Positions 12,981 to 13,443 of a stretch of DNA of 13,443 nucleotides are shown here, piece after piece. The notes beneath the pieces are model-generated. The model had not been told where the DNA came from. It was given only the letters and a program-made list of their open reading frames with translations, and ran no database searches. The position numbers and the translations under genes were made by a program. How positions within the stretch are numbered: position 1 is the stretch's first letter; the number at the start of each line of letters is the position of its first letter. The DNA lies in the NCBI GenBank assembly GCA_938003575.1, contig CALKYG010000440.1:1-13443 (forward strand), written 5' to 3'. The DNA comes from an uncultured Alphaproteobacteria bacterium (lineage in GTDB: Bacteria > Pseudomonadota > Alphaproteobacteria > Caulobacterales > Parvularculaceae).

Positions 12981-13384
12981 GCGCCGCCGGCTGGGCCTTG
13001 CAGAAGGCGATCCATGACGCGCTCGCCGCCGACGCGGCGGTGCAGGCGGTCGTCGGAAACCCGCCGCGCGTCTACGACAGCGCGCCGAAGACGGGGGCGT
13101 TTCCCTTCATCGCCTTCGGCGACGCGCGCGAGACGAAGATCGCGGGCGCCGACGGCCTCGCCGAACATGACATCCGCATCAACGTGCACTCGCGCTATGA
13201 AGGCCGGCGCGAAGTGAAGGACGCGGTCACCGCGATCCTTTCCGCGCTCGACGACGCGCCGCTCACGCTCGCGGGCTTCGCGCTCATTTCCCTGCGCGCG
13301 ACCTTCAGCGACATTATTCACCGGCAGGACGCGGACGCTTTTCTCGGCGTCATCCGTTTCCGCGCCGTCACGGAGAAATTGTGA
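12977..13384 (+). CDS. GTA gp8, tail terminator (DUF3168 family)
   Basis: A 135-residue protein from ATG 12977 (ATGA overlap with gp7; GAGGAGG at about 12962-12968). The frame is open further upstream, but there it shadows gp7. It has the DUF3168 layout: ALQKAIHDALAADAAVQAVV, a VYDSAPKTGAFPFIAFGDAR loop, DIRINVHSRYEGRREVKDAV, then helices and strands ending ADAFLGVIRFRAVTEKL. This family caps the tail tube and couples it to the head. Order and length agree with GTA gp8. Confidence 0.9.
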   Translation: MSAAGWALQKAIHDALAADAAVQAVVGNPPRVYDSAPKTGAFPFIAFGDARETKIAGADGLAEHDIRINVHSRYEGRREVKDAVTAILSALDDAPLTLAGFALISLRATFSDIIHRQDADAFLGVIRFRAVTEKL

Positions 13385-13427
13385 CGGCGCCGGCATTGAA
13401 TCCATCGACCCCAACACGGAGTAAAAC

Positions 13428-13443
13428 ATGACCGCCCAACGCG
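13428..13443 (+). CDS. GTA gp9, major tail protein (only the first codons in window)
   Basis: ATG 13428 is preceded by GGAG at 13417-13420 with seven-base spacing. The visible codons read MTAQR, which matches the usual opening of the GTA major tail protein as I remember it. The gene runs off the window. Confidence 0.7.

Overview
This GC-rich window (roughly two-thirds GC by eye, with strong GC3 bias) looks like an alphaproteobacterial chromosome. The best evidence is the right half, which carries a head-to-tail gene order typical of the Rhodobacter-type gene transfer agent (GTA). No tRNA, rRNA, insertion sequence or CRISPR array is visible. I cannot place the genus; a Caulobacterales/Parvularculales-like lineage is only a guess.

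Left region (1-5137, + strand). This is a tandem family of about 250-residue, single-pass membrane-anchored proteins resembling DUF6090. There are five copies: one cut by the window edge, one interrupted by an in-frame amber codon, and three intact. Three small non-paralogous genes sit between the copies: an exported cupin, a SnoaL/NTF2-like (DUF4440-type) protein and a RidA-family protein. Several junctions are ATGA stop/start overlaps, and the gaps on either side of the other genes are short, so the block looks like one co-transcribed unit. The paralogs share a conserved 5' segment (cytoplasmic N-terminus plus membrane helix) but have diverged bodies of two types: one with a conserved Cys pair and one without. 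Copies 2 and 3 belong to different body types yet share a 68-nt stretch that is identical even at silent sites. This suggests 5'-end gene conversion or cassette shuffling, and it is the most novel-looking part of the window.

Middle region (5094-6851). A minus-strand two-gene operon encodes a VOC (glyoxalase-fold) protein and a flavodoxin-fold NAD(P)H/FMN reductase-like protein. It is divergent from a winged-helix regulator with five C-terminal cysteines, probably a local metal, Fe-S or redox-responsive repressor. The 89-bp divergent region holds a good -35/-10 promoter for the regulator and a candidate operator.

Boundary (6852-7172). This non-coding stretch contains a minus-strand intrinsic terminator and five copies of a 12-bp C-rich repeat. 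The complementary strand of the repeat satisfies the canonical G-quadruplex rule. It lies directly upstream of the GTA operon.

Right region (7173-13443, + strand). This is a GTA structural cluster: gp1 (TerS-like), gp2 (TerL), gp3 (portal), a small gp3.5-position membrane protein, gp4 (prohead protease), gp5 (HK97 capsid), gp6 (head-tail connector), gp7 (head closure), gp8 (tail terminator), and the first codons of gp9 (major tail protein). Together these would build and fill the capsid and start the tail. A REP-like pair of palindromes separates capsid from connector. Integrase, repressor and replication genes are absent from the window, which fits a domesticated GTA better than a prophage.
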